Assembly: GCA_049325575.1 (NCBI GenBank)
Contig: JBMOLK010000073.1
Span: 1 to 18,007, forward strand
Reading direction: 5' to 3'
DNA: 18,007 nt
Source of the DNA: JBMOLK01 sp049325575
GTDB lineage: Bacteria; Bacillota; Clostridia; Acetivibrionales; Acetivibrionaceae
Under the pieces are notes generated by a model. That model was given only the letters and a program-made list of their open reading frames with translations, did not search any database and was not told the origin of the DNA. Each line of letters begins with the position of its first letter. The stretch's first letter is position 1. Shown here one piece after another: positions 1 to 7,376 of this stretch. The position numbers and the translations under genes are program-made.

Positions 1-1
1 G

Positions 2-1858
2 CAGAAGGCGACAGAAATAAGGAATTTTTCAATAGTCTTAGGAATTATTGCATTGATGGCCTTGATGGTTGTTATATTCTTTATAACAAGAAGTATTGTC
101 CATCCAATAAAGGAGCTTACAAATGTAGCGGAACAGATAGCGGAGGATAATCTCTCAACTGAAATAAACGTCATAGAAACTGAAGATGAAATTGGTAACC
201 TGTCAAGATCATTTCGTAAAATGCAGCAGAACTTAAAGAATATGGCTAAAATGGCAGAGCGAATAGCACAGGGTGACTTAACGGGAGATGGATTGGTGAC
301 AGAAAACGGTAAGCATTCCGGGGACTTGACAAGTGCCTTTGGTAAGATGTTGTCAAACCTGAAGGCATTGAAAAAAGAAATTGATGCAATTACTAAGGCG
401 GTAGAGGAAGGTAAGCTTGGTATTAGAGGAAATACGGAAACATTCGCAGGCGGTTGGAGTGAATTGGTAGGAGGCATAAATAAGCTGATAGACACTTTTG
501 TTAAACCTATAAATCTGACTGCTGAATACGTGAACAGGATAAGCAAGGGGGATATCCCTGATAAAATTACCGAAAAGTATAATGGTGACTTCAATGAGAT
601 AAAGAACAGCTTAAATGCATGTATAAATGCTATCGATGCTCTTGTAGCAGATGCAAACATGCTTGCAGGTGCTGCTATTGAAGGCAAGCTTGAGACTAGA
701 GCGGACGCTTTAAAGCACGATGGCGATTTCAGAAAAATTGTCGAGGGTGTAAACAAGACTCTTGATGCTGTTATAGAGCCTATAAAGGAATCTTCGATTG
801 TTCTGCAGGAAATGGCAAAAGGCAACATGGATGTATCTGTAAAAGGGGATTACAAGGGAGAGCATGCGGTAATAAAAGAAAACTTGAACCTGACTATAAA
901 TCATATCAATGAGATCCTCTGGGAGGTAACATCATCGGCCCAGCAGGTGGCTTCAGGCTCAAGACAGGTATCCACATCAAGTCAGGCATTGTCCCAGGGA
1001 ACTACAGAGCAGGCAAGTGCCATAGAAGAAATAACCTCATCAATGGTCCAGGTAGCAGCCCAGACGAAGCAGAATGCACTGAATGCAAACCAGGCAAACG
1101 AGTTGGCAGTGACTGTAAAGGGCAATGCTGTCCAGGGAAAAAATCAGATGCAGGATATGCTGGTATCTATGCAGGAGATAAACAATTCATCCTCAAATAT
1201 TTCCAAGATAATCAAGGTAATAGACGAGATAGCCTTCCAGACAAATATTCTGGCGCTCAATGCCGCAGTAGAGGCTGCAAGAGCGGGACAGCACGGTAAG
1301 GGGTTTGCTGTAGTGGCAGAAGAGGTAAGAAACCTTGCGGAAAGAAGTGCAAAAGCAGCAAGGGAGACTACTGATATGATAGAAGGCTCCATAAAGACAG
1401 TAGAATCAGGTACAAAGATAGCAAACGAAACTGCAGAAGCACTAAATAAGATAGTGGAAGGTGTAACAAAAACATCGGAGCTGGCTGGAGAAATTGCAGC
1501 AGCATCCAACGAACAGGCCACGGGAATATCACAGGTGAATCAGGCAATATCCCAGGTGGCAGAAGTATTGCATACAAACTCGGTAGAAGCGGAAGAGAGT
1601 GCATCTGCAAATGAGGAGCTTTCAAAACAAGCTGATCTGCTTAAGCAATCTCTAAGCAGGTTCAAGCTTAAGGCAAATACTTTGGAGCATACAAAGCTTG
1701 AAAACATAAGCCCTGAAGTGATAAAAATGATAGAGGACATAGTTGATAAGAAAAAGCACTTGCATACTGAAGATGGAAAGTCTGACCTACATGAAAGTGA
1801 AACGGCCCATTCGAAAACTCAGATATTACTGGGAGACAAGGACTTTGGAAAGTACTAA
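2..1858 (+). CDS. Methyl-accepting chemotaxis protein with tandem HAMP-like array, 5' end cut off
   Basis: This is a chemoreceptor that would signal through CheA/CheW from the cytoplasmic membrane. The frame stays open to the left window edge, so the apparent ATG at 53 lies inside the second membrane helix (about bases 23-85) and is not the start; the N-terminal helix and extracellular sensor are missing. A canonical HAMP follows (TRSIVHPIKELTNVAEQIAE). About five more HAMP-like units come next, each with an 'A.G.L/I/M...GDF/GEW..I...N..L' pattern, up to about base 915. The long coiled-coil signalling domain carries the conserved hairpin tip (IDEIAFQTNILALNAAVEAA, then ARAGQHGKGFAVVAEEVRNL) near bases 1220-1340. 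No C-terminal NWETF-type CheR tether is present; the protein ends in a charged tail. It converges with the minus-strand gene at 1960 across a strong hairpin. The family call is secure; the ligand is unknown. Confidence 0.95.
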   Translation, partial: QKATEIRNFSIVLGIIALMALMVVIFFITRSIVHPIKELTNVAEQIAEDNLSTEINVIETEDEIGNLSRSFRKMQQNLKNMAKMAERIAQGDLTGDGLVTENGKHSGDLTSAFGKMLSNLKALKKEIDAITKAVEEGKLGIRGNTETFAGGWSELVGGINKLIDTFVKPINLTAEYVNRISKGDIPDKITEKYNGDFNEIKNSLNACINAIDALVADANMLAGAAIEGKLETRADALKHDGDFRKIVEGVNKTLDAVIEPIKESSIVLQEMAKGNMDVSVKGDYKGEHAVIKENLNLTINHINEILWEVTSSAQQVASGSRQVSTSSQALSQGTTEQASAIEEITSSMVQVAAQTKQNALNANQANELAVTVKGNAVQGKNQMQDMLVSMQEINNSSSNISKIIKVIDEIAFQTNILALNAAVEAARAGQHGKGFAVVAEEVRNLAERSAKAARETTDMIEGSIKTVESGTKIANETAEALNKIVEGVTKTSELAGEIAAASNEQATGISQVNQAISQVAEVLHTNSVEAEESASANEELSKQADLLKQSLSRFKLKANTLEHTKLENISPEVIKMIEDIVDKKKHLHTEDGKSDLHESETAHSKTQILLGDKDFGKY

Positions 1859-1896
1859 GGGCTAAAAACAGTCTACTTTTTAGAACTATGAGGTTG

Positions 1897-1934
1897 ATGC
1901 CCGGGAGCAAAAAAACACTATTGTTCCCGGGCAT
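1897..1934. terminator. Hairpin terminator between convergent genes
   Basis: A 14-bp stem (arms 1897-1910 and 1921-1934, with one G-T wobble, core ATGCCCGGGA) encloses a 10-nt A-rich loop. The chemoreceptor stops 38 bases before it on the plus strand and the membrane protein at 1960 ends 25 bases beyond it on the minus strand. Only a weak T run follows (TGTTAT), so it may act partly by stem strength. Confidence 0.75.
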
Positions 1935-1959
1935 TGTTATAAATACATTGCAACATTCA

Positions 1960-2904
1960 CTATAGACCAATGCCCCTGTTTATCCAATGATTTTTTCTTG
2001 CAGCATTCATAGTTAGGGCAGTTACTGCACCGGAAATAAGAATAATAATAATGTCCGCAGGTGATACAGCGATATAGGGTATACCTTCAAATAAATAAGA
2101 CTGACCAAAGCGGTAGAGTTTACCGTCTAACAGCTTGAACTCTCCGTAATACATAACGGAGCATATGAAAATAGCGGCAGCGGCAGGTAAACTTACGGAT
2201 AGGATCTTGTTTTTATCAATCAGGTAGCTTCCAACGTAGATGCCGAATGCTGCACCCAAAACAATAAAAAACGTACCCGTCAGAAAAGCGGAAAGAGGTG
2301 ATAAGTATTGCGCTGAACCTCTAAAGAAGCCCGTAAAATTGGCAAATACACATAATAGTAAAAGGATAGCGGCAGTAGTAAATTGAAGCCTTAATGAGAT
2401 TTTATAGGAGCGGTCTCCTGTGGCAATCAATTTTCCATAACCGTAGACAAGGCCAATTATAAGAACGATAATAACAAATGATACTAAAAAATAGTGAATT
2501 TTGTATGCACTGCTATAAGCTCTTTGGAAGGCTCTTACTGCGTCCGGTGTTCCGATACATGAGAACAGCTGCCATTGGACGGCAGATTGTACTGTAGGGC
2601 TATTTATAGTGATGTTTTCCATAAATAATTCAATACCAACGAACAAGCCAAGTCCTAAAACGGTTGCAACCAGGTTTGACAAACGCTTGAGCTTTGCTAT
2701 AACGGGATAAAGCGCTACTGAAATGATAATTGAAATACAAATAGCTGTATATGGTATAACATATCGTGCATAATCTTCCGGGCGTATACTGCCGTTTTGA
2801 AAGTGCAGGATTATTATTTTTATTCCCATGATGAGGGGATATGCCGATAGAGCAAGCAAAACTCCAAGGGCAGTAAAATAGAACTTGCCATATGATTTTT
2901 TCAT
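1960..2904 (-). CDS. Multi-pass membrane protein of unknown function
   Basis: I do not recognise the family of this 314-residue protein. About eight hydrophobic helices are visible, at residues ~9-30, 47-66, 77-97, 137-157, 172-193, 201-225, 233-251 and 280-300. Between helices 3 and 4 lies a polar stretch (residues ~98-135) with a single cysteine and several Gln/Ser. The N-terminus (MKKSYGKFYF) is positive and the C-terminus is short and basic, so both ends may be cytoplasmic. There are no transporter signature motifs, ATPase motifs or catalytic histidines. The ATG is supported by GAGG at about 8 nt spacing and a good promoter 36-64 bases upstream. It seems to be transcribed alone, because a 240-bp gap with a hairpin separates it from the glycosyltransferase behind it. 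Confidence 0.85.
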   Translation of the reverse strand: MKKSYGKFYFTALGVLLALSAYPLIMGIKIIILHFQNGSIRPEDYARYVIPYTAICISIIISVALYPVIAKLKRLSNLVATVLGLGLFVGIELFMENITINSPTVQSAVQWQLFSCIGTPDAVRAFQRAYSSAYKIHYFLVSFVIIVLIIGLVYGYGKLIATGDRSYKISLRLQFTTAAILLLLCVFANFTGFFRGSAQYLSPLSAFLTGTFFIVLGAAFGIYVGSYLIDKNKILSVSLPAAAAIFICSVMYYGEFKLLDGKLYRFGQSYLFEGIPYIAVSPADIIIILISGAVTALTMNAARKNHWINRGIGL

Positions 2905-2939
2905 AGTGTTTACCTCTTCAAAAATATAACAATGATATT

Positions 2940-2968
2940 ATTATATATTTGTATAGAGGAAAAATCAA
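2940..2968 (-). promoter_or_regulatory. Promoter for the membrane protein ending at 1960
   Basis: Read on the minus strand, TTGATT (2968-2963) and TATAAT (2945-2940) are separated by 17 bases, close to the vegetative sigma-A consensus. The predicted transcript would start near 2933 and carry a leader of roughly 28 bases including the GAGG ribosome binding site. Confidence 0.7.
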
Positions 2969-3059
2969 TTTCGTATTAGTGATATTTTTACAGTTGAGTC
3001 AGATTTACATTTTGACTTTGGCCATGATATGGACGTTGGAAAGTAGGGAAGAGAGCCAA

Positions 3060-3106
3060 TATTTTAGCACTTTTATGGAGTGATAATCCGTAAAAGTGCT
3101 AAAATA
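3060..3106. repeat. Large hairpin with extra half-site copy
   Basis: Perfect 16-bp arms (3060-3075 and 3091-3106, core TTTTAGCACTTTTA) extend inward through four more pairs including a G-T wobble, leaving a loop of about 7 nt. A third copy of the half-site AAAAGTGCT lies at 3108-3116. It overlaps a perfect 12-bp palindrome GCTTTATAAAGC at 3114-3125. The element follows the glycosyltransferase stop, so it may be its terminator, but no clean T run follows the stem on the minus strand. The repeated half-site also allows a protein-binding site. Confidence 0.7.
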
Positions 3107-3145
3107 GAAAAGTGCTTTATAAAGCGTATTGTAGGTATTACTCTT

Positions 3146-4327
3146 TTAATTAAGAAGTGCTTCAACACAGGAAGATCCTAGCACTTCCATATAAACTCCA
3201 AGCACATTCTTTGCAAAACATACTGAAGAAAACTCAATAGCTTTTTCATAAGCATTATTCACTAGTTCCTGTCTTTTTTCTCTATCAGTCAAGACCTTGA
3301 AAACTCTATCAGGAAGCTCTGCGTCTTCATTAAACAACATTCCTGTTTTATTATGAATTATAGTTCCTTCAGTATTCTTATCCCGCTTTACTACTACAGG
3401 CACCCTGGCTGACATTGCTTCAATTATTGTAAGACCTTGAGTTTCCGTTACAGATGCACTGACAAAAACATCACCAAGAGCATAATATCTTGCTATCGAA
3501 TGCCATGGTTGCTCTCCGGCAAAGATAACAGATGAACTGCACCCAAGACTATTTGCTAGAGCTTTTAACTCATCTTTGGAAGGACCGTCCCCTACCAGCA
3601 GCAGCTTGGCATTTGGAACCTTCTTTAGAAGTTGGGGCATTCCTTGTATAATTACATCAAAGCTTTTTTCCTTGGCAAGCCTACCAATACCCAAAATTAT
3701 ATAATCTTTTTTATCTATTCCCAGTTTTATTCTTAGTTCCTCAATTTCCCTTGCAGTATAATTATTTTCACTGAACATTCCAAGATCTATACCGGAGGGA
3801 ATAACCTTAATAGGCTTAACAATTCTATAGGATTTAAGAAGGTCAAAAACCTTATTTGTAGGAGCAATAATTGCCTGGCAGCTGTTACAATATTTTCTAC
3901 TGAATTTTCTTGCTAATTCATTAGTTATGCCTGTAAATCTCCCTTTTGAAATATAGTGTGCATAATCCTTGTACATTGTATGATAAGTATGGACTACAGG
4001 TATACCATACTGTTTTGCCATTTGCTTGCCAAAAAAGCCTAAAGAAAATTCTGTTTGGGTGTGTATGATATCAATATCCAATTTTTTAAAAATATTTGCC
4101 GCCTTAAGAGAATAAACAGCCCCAAGCCTCCTTGACGGTAAAAAGAGAAATGGTATGCTGGGTAGTCGAAAAACATTCTGATCATCGTTTTTAGCTTCGG
4201 GATTAGTAGTGGTAAAAATATATACCTTATGCCCCACTTTTTCCAATTCCCTCTTAAGTATCATAACTGATGTGACTACACCATTTACTTCTGGATAATA
4301 AGTGTCAGTAAAAATAGCAATATTCAT
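3146..4327 (-). CDS. GT4 glycosyltransferase, diacylglycerol glucosyltransferase type
   Basis: This is a retaining GT-B fold glycosyltransferase of 393 residues. It probably transfers a hexose from a nucleotide sugar to diacylglycerol or a glycolipid at the inner membrane face. The N-terminal acceptor domain opens with MNIAIFTDTYYPEVNGVVTS. It contains HTQTEFSLG (~89-97) and HTYHTMYKDYAHYI (~113-126), blocks typical of monoglucosyl-diacylglycerol synthases. The donor domain has GIGRLAKEKS (~213-222), the GDGPS loop (~246-250) and the EX7E motif (E295, E303). I chose the ATG at 4327 because GGGAG lies 5 nt upstream; an ATG four codons earlier overlaps that ribosome binding site. The gene stands alone: downstream is a large hairpin and upstream a long divergent gap. 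The GT4 assignment is firm; the lipid acceptor is inferred from motifs. Confidence 0.92.
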   Translation of the reverse strand: MNIAIFTDTYYPEVNGVVTSVMILKRELEKVGHKVYIFTTTNPEAKNDDQNVFRLPSIPFLFLPSRRLGAVYSLKAANIFKKLDIDIIHTQTEFSLGFFGKQMAKQYGIPVVHTYHTMYKDYAHYISKGRFTGITNELARKFSRKYCNSCQAIIAPTNKVFDLLKSYRIVKPIKVIPSGIDLGMFSENNYTAREIEELRIKLGIDKKDYIILGIGRLAKEKSFDVIIQGMPQLLKKVPNAKLLLVGDGPSKDELKALANSLGCSSSVIFAGEQPWHSIARYYALGDVFVSASVTETQGLTIIEAMSARVPVVVKRDKNTEGTIIHNKTGMLFNEDAELPDRVFKVLTDREKRQELVNNAYEKAIEFSSVCFAKNVLGVYMEVLGSSCVEALLN

Positions 4328-4548
4328 ATCTACTCCCATTACTTATATAATTTACTATTTTTTAACCGTTTTGCTGTAGTTGATGGTTTCTACAGATTTT
4401 TTGACAAAGTTTTTTGTACAACTAACAAGCTAAACAGTTAATTAGCCTTAATAATATAATTTATATTCTATAAAACGCGAAAAAATCCTTCCAAAGATTT
4501 AAGAAAATTCTCTTATTATATACATAAACTTGAAAGTTCATCCTGTTG

Positions 4549-4716
4549 CTAGACTTTTTTGCTTCTTGCAGATAGTATATAACCTATTATATACTCTATA
4601 AAGCCGACAGTCAAATATATCAATGGAACCACATATCTATTGTTACTTAGAAGATACCCGACTGCGTCCCATAGATGCCTTTGACATTTTTTATGAAACA
4701 ATATAAAATAACAGTA
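4549..4716 (-). pseudogene. Possible C-terminal remnant of a membrane protein
   Basis: On the minus strand a stop-bounded frame of about 55 codons reads through WDAVGYLLSNNRYVVPLIYL and TVGFIEYIIGYILSARSKKV and ends at the TAG at 4549. The composition is protein-like: one hydrophobic helix, aromatic residues at the interface, and a basic tail. No ATG with a ribosome binding site precedes it, and a stop codon cuts the frame just upstream. It is best read as the tail of a lost membrane protein gene. A small intact protein using a GTG or TTG start is possible. I do not recognise the parent family. Confidence 0.35.
4681..4709 (+). promoter_or_regulatory. Consensus promoter for the flavodoxin-like gene
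   Basis: TTGACA (4681-4686) and TAAAAT (4704-4709) are separated by exactly 17 bases. Transcription would start near 4716, giving a leader of about 93 bases ahead of the flavodoxin start at 4809. The leader contains a 21-codon frame (4725-4790) ending just before the ribosome binding site. The promoter overlaps the 5' end of the minus-strand coding remnant. Confidence 0.75.
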
Positions 4717-4808
4717 TTAATACAATGATGAAGGAATCATTCAAGAGTTTTGCAGTCGAGAGGAAGCTGCATGAGACTAATATGAAGTAGCAGAAAGGAG
4801 TTTTGCCC

Positions 4809-5273
4809 ATGAAGGTAGGTATTATTGTCCATTCCCACACCGGTAATACACTTGCTGTTGCCCAAAGACTTAAGGAGAAGCTCCTTGCAAAAGGGCACTC
4901 GGTCAATCTGGAGCAAGTAATGGCTGTTAACGAAGATCCGTCGGCAGCTGGAAATATCCAATTAAAGACGGTACCTGATATAAGTGATTATGATGGACTG
5001 ATTTTCGGTGCTCCGGTTCGAGCCTTTTCTCTTTCACCGGTTATGAAAGCCTATTTATCACAGTTGCCATCATTAAAAGGTAAAAAAGTCGGCTGCTTTG
5101 TCACACAGTATTTTCCATATGGATGGATGGGTGGAACCCGTTCAGTTAAGCAGATGAAAAAGTTCTGTGAAGCTAAGGATGAAAATGTTTTTGCCGCAGG
5201 TATTGTAAACTGGTCTCACAAGGAACGCGAAAAAAGGATTACTGATGTCCTCGAAAGATTAACGAGATTGTAA
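4809..5273 (+). CDS. Flavodoxin-like protein
   Basis: This is a 154-residue FMN-binding flavodoxin-fold protein, probably a soluble electron carrier or small NAD(P)H/quinone-type reductase. The phosphate-binding loop SHTGNT lies directly after the first beta strand (MKVGIIVHSHTGNT), the standard flavodoxin position. GLIFGAPVRAFSLSPVMKAYL matches the second FMN loop and following helix (residues ~60-80), and GCFVTQYFP the third strand region. I chose the ATG at 4809 because AAAGGAG at 4794-4800 gives 8-nt spacing; the TTG at 4803 would leave only 2. It converges with the MBL-fold gene at 5325 and no terminator is visible in the 51-base gap. The redox partner cannot be told from its neighbours. 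Confidence 0.88.
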   Translation: MKVGIIVHSHTGNTLAVAQRLKEKLLAKGHSVNLEQVMAVNEDPSAAGNIQLKTVPDISDYDGLIFGAPVRAFSLSPVMKAYLSQLPSLKGKKVGCFVTQYFPYGWMGGTRSVKQMKKFCEAKDENVFAAGIVNWSHKEREKRITDVLERLTRL

Positions 5274-5324
5274 TTTTTGCCGGTCTAACATCATAGAGTG
5301 CGGATAATATGCTGCAAATCAATT

Positions 5325-6170
5325 TTACAATTTATCTTTTCTATAAACAATAGAAACAAAATCTGGACTTGCAAATGGTTCTCCGCCTTCAGCATACATT
5401 AGACCTTCTATTGGAATCATTGGATTAGAGTATGTTGTGCTTTTAGAAATGTCTATATTGCTGGCACAGTTAATTAATCTGCTAAGTATATCTCTATTGT
5501 ACGGTTCAGTAAAATGAGAAGCAATAATAGTATTAAAATCTAATTGATTTAATTTTCTTAGGGTTTTAATATAAGTATGTATTGATGTACTTTCTTCAAG
5601 AAACATCAATACATGTGAGGATATTGAATCTCCACTAAATAATACTCTGTTTTTTCTATCTAAAAGTGCAATGGATCCGCTGGTATGTCCCGGAATATGA
5701 ATTACTTCAAGTTCTCTCCCACCCAAATCAAACAGATGACCATCTTCTAGAGGAATCAAAATAGCATTATCCCCTCTGTTTATATACTCTTCTTCTTTAA
5801 AGAAATCAGGGAATGTTAAATTTTGTTGCTTAAAATATTCTACAATATATTTCTTTACGTCTGCTATCATATATTTCTTTTTAACCTGAATATCTTCTTT
5901 ATGAATATGCACTTCATTAAATTGATAATTACCGCTTACATGATCAATATGTCCATGACTATTTACAACAATAACCGGTAAGTCGGTGATGGAACTGACT
6001 AATTGCTTTAAATTGCCTATACCATAACCTGTATCAACTAATAGTGCCTTTTTACTACCTACAATTAGTGTACTGCAAACCATAGCAGAACCGCTAACAG
6101 GGTCATTAATACTATATATTCCAGGCATAACTTTTATAATATTGAAATATTGTTTGATTATTGTTAACAC
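5325..6170 (-). CDS. MBL-fold metallo-hydrolase
   Basis: This is a metallo-beta-lactamase superfamily hydrolase of about 281 residues. The zinc ligands are all visible: HGHIDH (H72, H74, D76, H77), H162 in HIPGHTSGS, D181 in LFSGDS and H219 in IIASHF. That set fits a dinuclear hydrolase; the substrate (thioester, lactone, cyclic or phosphodiester) cannot be deduced. The sequence has no signal peptide and is probably cytoplasmic. The start is awkward. The GTG at 6170 sits only 2 nt after a very strong AAGGAGG, and the next in-frame ATG is at 6128. The true start is probably within the first few codons, possibly using a rare codon. The gene follows the small 'MGYDIHI' gene by 56 bases and could be co-transcribed with it. 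Confidence 0.88.
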   Translation of the reverse strand: MLTIIKQYFNIIKVMPGIYSINDPVSGSAMVCSTLIVGSKKALLVDTGYGIGNLKQLVSSITDLPVIVVNSHGHIDHVSGNYQFNEVHIHKEDIQVKKKYMIADVKKYIVEYFKQQNLTFPDFFKEEEYINRGDNAILIPLEDGHLFDLGGRELEVIHIPGHTSGSIALLDRKNRVLFSGDSISSHVLMFLEESTSIHTYIKTLRKLNQLDFNTIIASHFTEPYNRDILSRLINCASNIDISKSTTYSNPMIPIEGLMYAEGGEPFASPDFVSIVYRKDKL

Positions 6171-6226
6171 TCCCTCCTTATAGTTATTATGTAAACAGAG
6201 CGTAAAGGATGATAACTTAGCAGCTT

Positions 6227-6568
6227 TTAATACTCTTCTTCATCGTCTCCAATAACTTTTGCGTTTAGTTTTATAGCTATTTCCTTCATTTTTTTAATAA
6301 CAATATTATCTGGTCTTGCAACAGAAATTCCACCTTCGGAATAACAAAAAGGAACTTTATAATTGAGTTCTTCATGGTGCCAAACAGCAGAATTTTGCAT
6401 AGGGACAGTTATTACTTCACCAGTAATTGGGTTCCTTCCTTCTAGCTTCTCTATTCTTTCCATTTCCGGATCACTATCTACTACATGTAACCATTCTTCA
6501 ACAGTGATGGGGTTATTTTCGGCCTCCCAAGTATTTTCAGCCCTAATTATATGTATATCATAACCCAT
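6227..6568 (-). CDS. Small acidic protein of the 'MGYDIHI' type, unknown function
   Basis: This is a 113-residue soluble protein starting MGYDIHIIRAENTW. It is followed by an ITVEEWLHVVDSDPEM segment and ends in an acidic tail (GDDEEEY). I have a general impression of small single-domain bacterial proteins with the same opening, an EEW helix and a DP(E/D) motif, sometimes next to toxin or accessory genes, but I cannot assign a function. An HHEE segment and one cysteine are present, with no signal peptide or helix-turn-helix. The start is well supported by AAGGAGG about 8 nt before the ATG. A small standalone immunity-like protein is one possibility, but no toxin partner is visible beside it. 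Confidence 0.8.
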   Translation of the reverse strand: MGYDIHIIRAENTWEAENNPITVEEWLHVVDSDPEMERIEKLEGRNPITGEVITVPMQNSAVWHHEELNYKVPFCYSEGGISVARPDNIVIKKMKEIAIKLNAKVIGDDEEEY

Positions 6569-6709
6569 AATATAGCCTCCTTCTTATTTATTGTAATATT
6601 CTCTAAAATATGCAGCATTATGCCAGCTAAAATATCTTTATCCTCATACTTTTACATGGTGACCCCAAGTTGGTTAAACCAAATTTCTCCTAATAGGTAT
6701 ATTTTACGA

Positions 6710-6898
6710 TTAATCCTCAAATTTTCCCCTTATTAACTCTATGCTTGTTGGAATTATTACGGTTCCTAACAACAAAACTACCATTCCCAAGAACCCGGTT
6801 GTTAACGCTCCATTATTAGAAATATCTGCAATAGCAAGTGCTGCCATAACAATTATAGTAACAATGATTATCAGCAAATTTCGAGTTTTCCTTTTCAC
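6710..6898 (-). CDS. Small two-helix membrane protein
   Basis: This 62-residue protein has a basic N-terminus (MKRKTRN), a first hydrophobic helix at residues ~8-25, a short turn (DISNNGALTTG) and a second helix at ~34-53, ending in a charged tail (ELIRGKFED). The start is GTG at 6898 with AGAAGGG about 10 nt upstream. It begins 22 bases after the stop of the lipoprotein gene and so is very likely co-transcribed with it. The family is not recognised. It could be an accessory subunit of the membrane protein at 7377-8282 or a small envelope stress protein. The reading frame is modest in length but its composition is clearly membrane-protein-like. Confidence 0.7.
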   Translation of the reverse strand: MKRKTRNLLIIIVTIIVMAALAIADISNNGALTTGFLGMVVLLLGTVIIPTSIELIRGKFED

Positions 6899-6920
6899 TC
6901 ATAGCACACCCTTCTTTGTT

Positions 6921-7322
6921 TTAATGTACTTCCCACTTTAAATCGTAGCTACCTTTTGCATCTTTACCTGCTACAATTATTTTATAGGCTCCACTTTCTT
7001 CTATATTGACCTCTTTCTTACCCTTTTGCGCATTGTCAAATGTAATAACTTGTGATCCTTCTGGGCTATTTAACGATACTTTTAAGTCGCCACTTTCAAT
7101 TTTAATATCATATGTAAGTGTAAGGGTATCACCCATATTAAGTTTAATCTCCTTTATATCTTTATCTGATAATCTTGTAAACGAACCGGACATATGCTTT
7201 TTTGAAGAACTATACTTACTACCAGTCCGAAACCCACTTTGAAACGAACAAGCCGTAAATAAAGAAACAAAGAAAATTAGAGCCATGCTCATAGATATAA
7301 CCTTAACAAATCGTAATTGCAT
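6921..7322 (-). CDS. Small predicted lipoprotein
   Basis: This 133-residue secreted protein has a signal sequence with a basic start, a hydrophobic core at residues ~8-22, and a lipobox-like LFTAC with the lipidated cysteine at C25. It should sit on the outer face of the cytoplasmic membrane. The mature part starts with a Ser/Lys-rich linker, followed by alternating strand-like segments (GDTLTLTYDIKIESGDLKVS, SGAYKIIVAGKDAKGSYDL) that suggest a small beta-sandwich. There are no catalytic motifs. The ATG is preceded by GGAGG at 8 nt. It lies 54 bases after the membrane protein gene and 22 before the two-helix gene, an operon-like spacing. A role in binding or sensing at the envelope is inference only. 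Confidence 0.85.
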   Translation of the reverse strand: MQLRFVKVISMSMALIFFVSLFTACSFQSGFRTGSKYSSSKKHMSGSFTRLSDKDIKEIKLNMGDTLTLTYDIKIESGDLKVSLNSPEGSQVITFDNAQKGKKEVNIEESGAYKIIVAGKDAKGSYDLKWEVH

Positions 7323-7376
7323 TTTGAAACCTCCAATACATTTATTAACTATTATTTTATTAAAGCCATCCTATTT

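Larger units (their letters stand above)
4328..4808. other. Divergent intergenic stretch, 480 bases
   Basis: This AT-rich gap lies between the glycosyltransferase (-) and the flavodoxin-like gene (+). It holds a possible minus-strand coding remnant (4549-4716), a strong plus-strand promoter (4681-4709), and a short leader reading frame at 4725-4790. There is also a small inverted repeat, CTGTAG/CTACAG, at 4374-4379 and 4390-4395, about 50 bases upstream of the glycosyltransferase start, which could be an operator. I see no clear promoter for the glycosyltransferase. Confidence 0.6.

Noticed and set aside
1144..1740. Open frames on the minus strand within the chemoreceptor gene
   Set aside because: They mirror the repetitive Ala/Glu/Ser-rich coding of the receptor, lack ribosome binding sites and resemble no family.
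4691..4961. Two minus-strand frames opposite the flavodoxin start
   Set aside because: They run antisense through the real gene, have no ribosome binding site and are cysteine- and serine-rich chance translations.
6670..6682. Small palindrome TTGGTT-A-AACCAA as an operator
   Set aside because: It is short, lies after the two-helix gene, and is not near a supported promoter.
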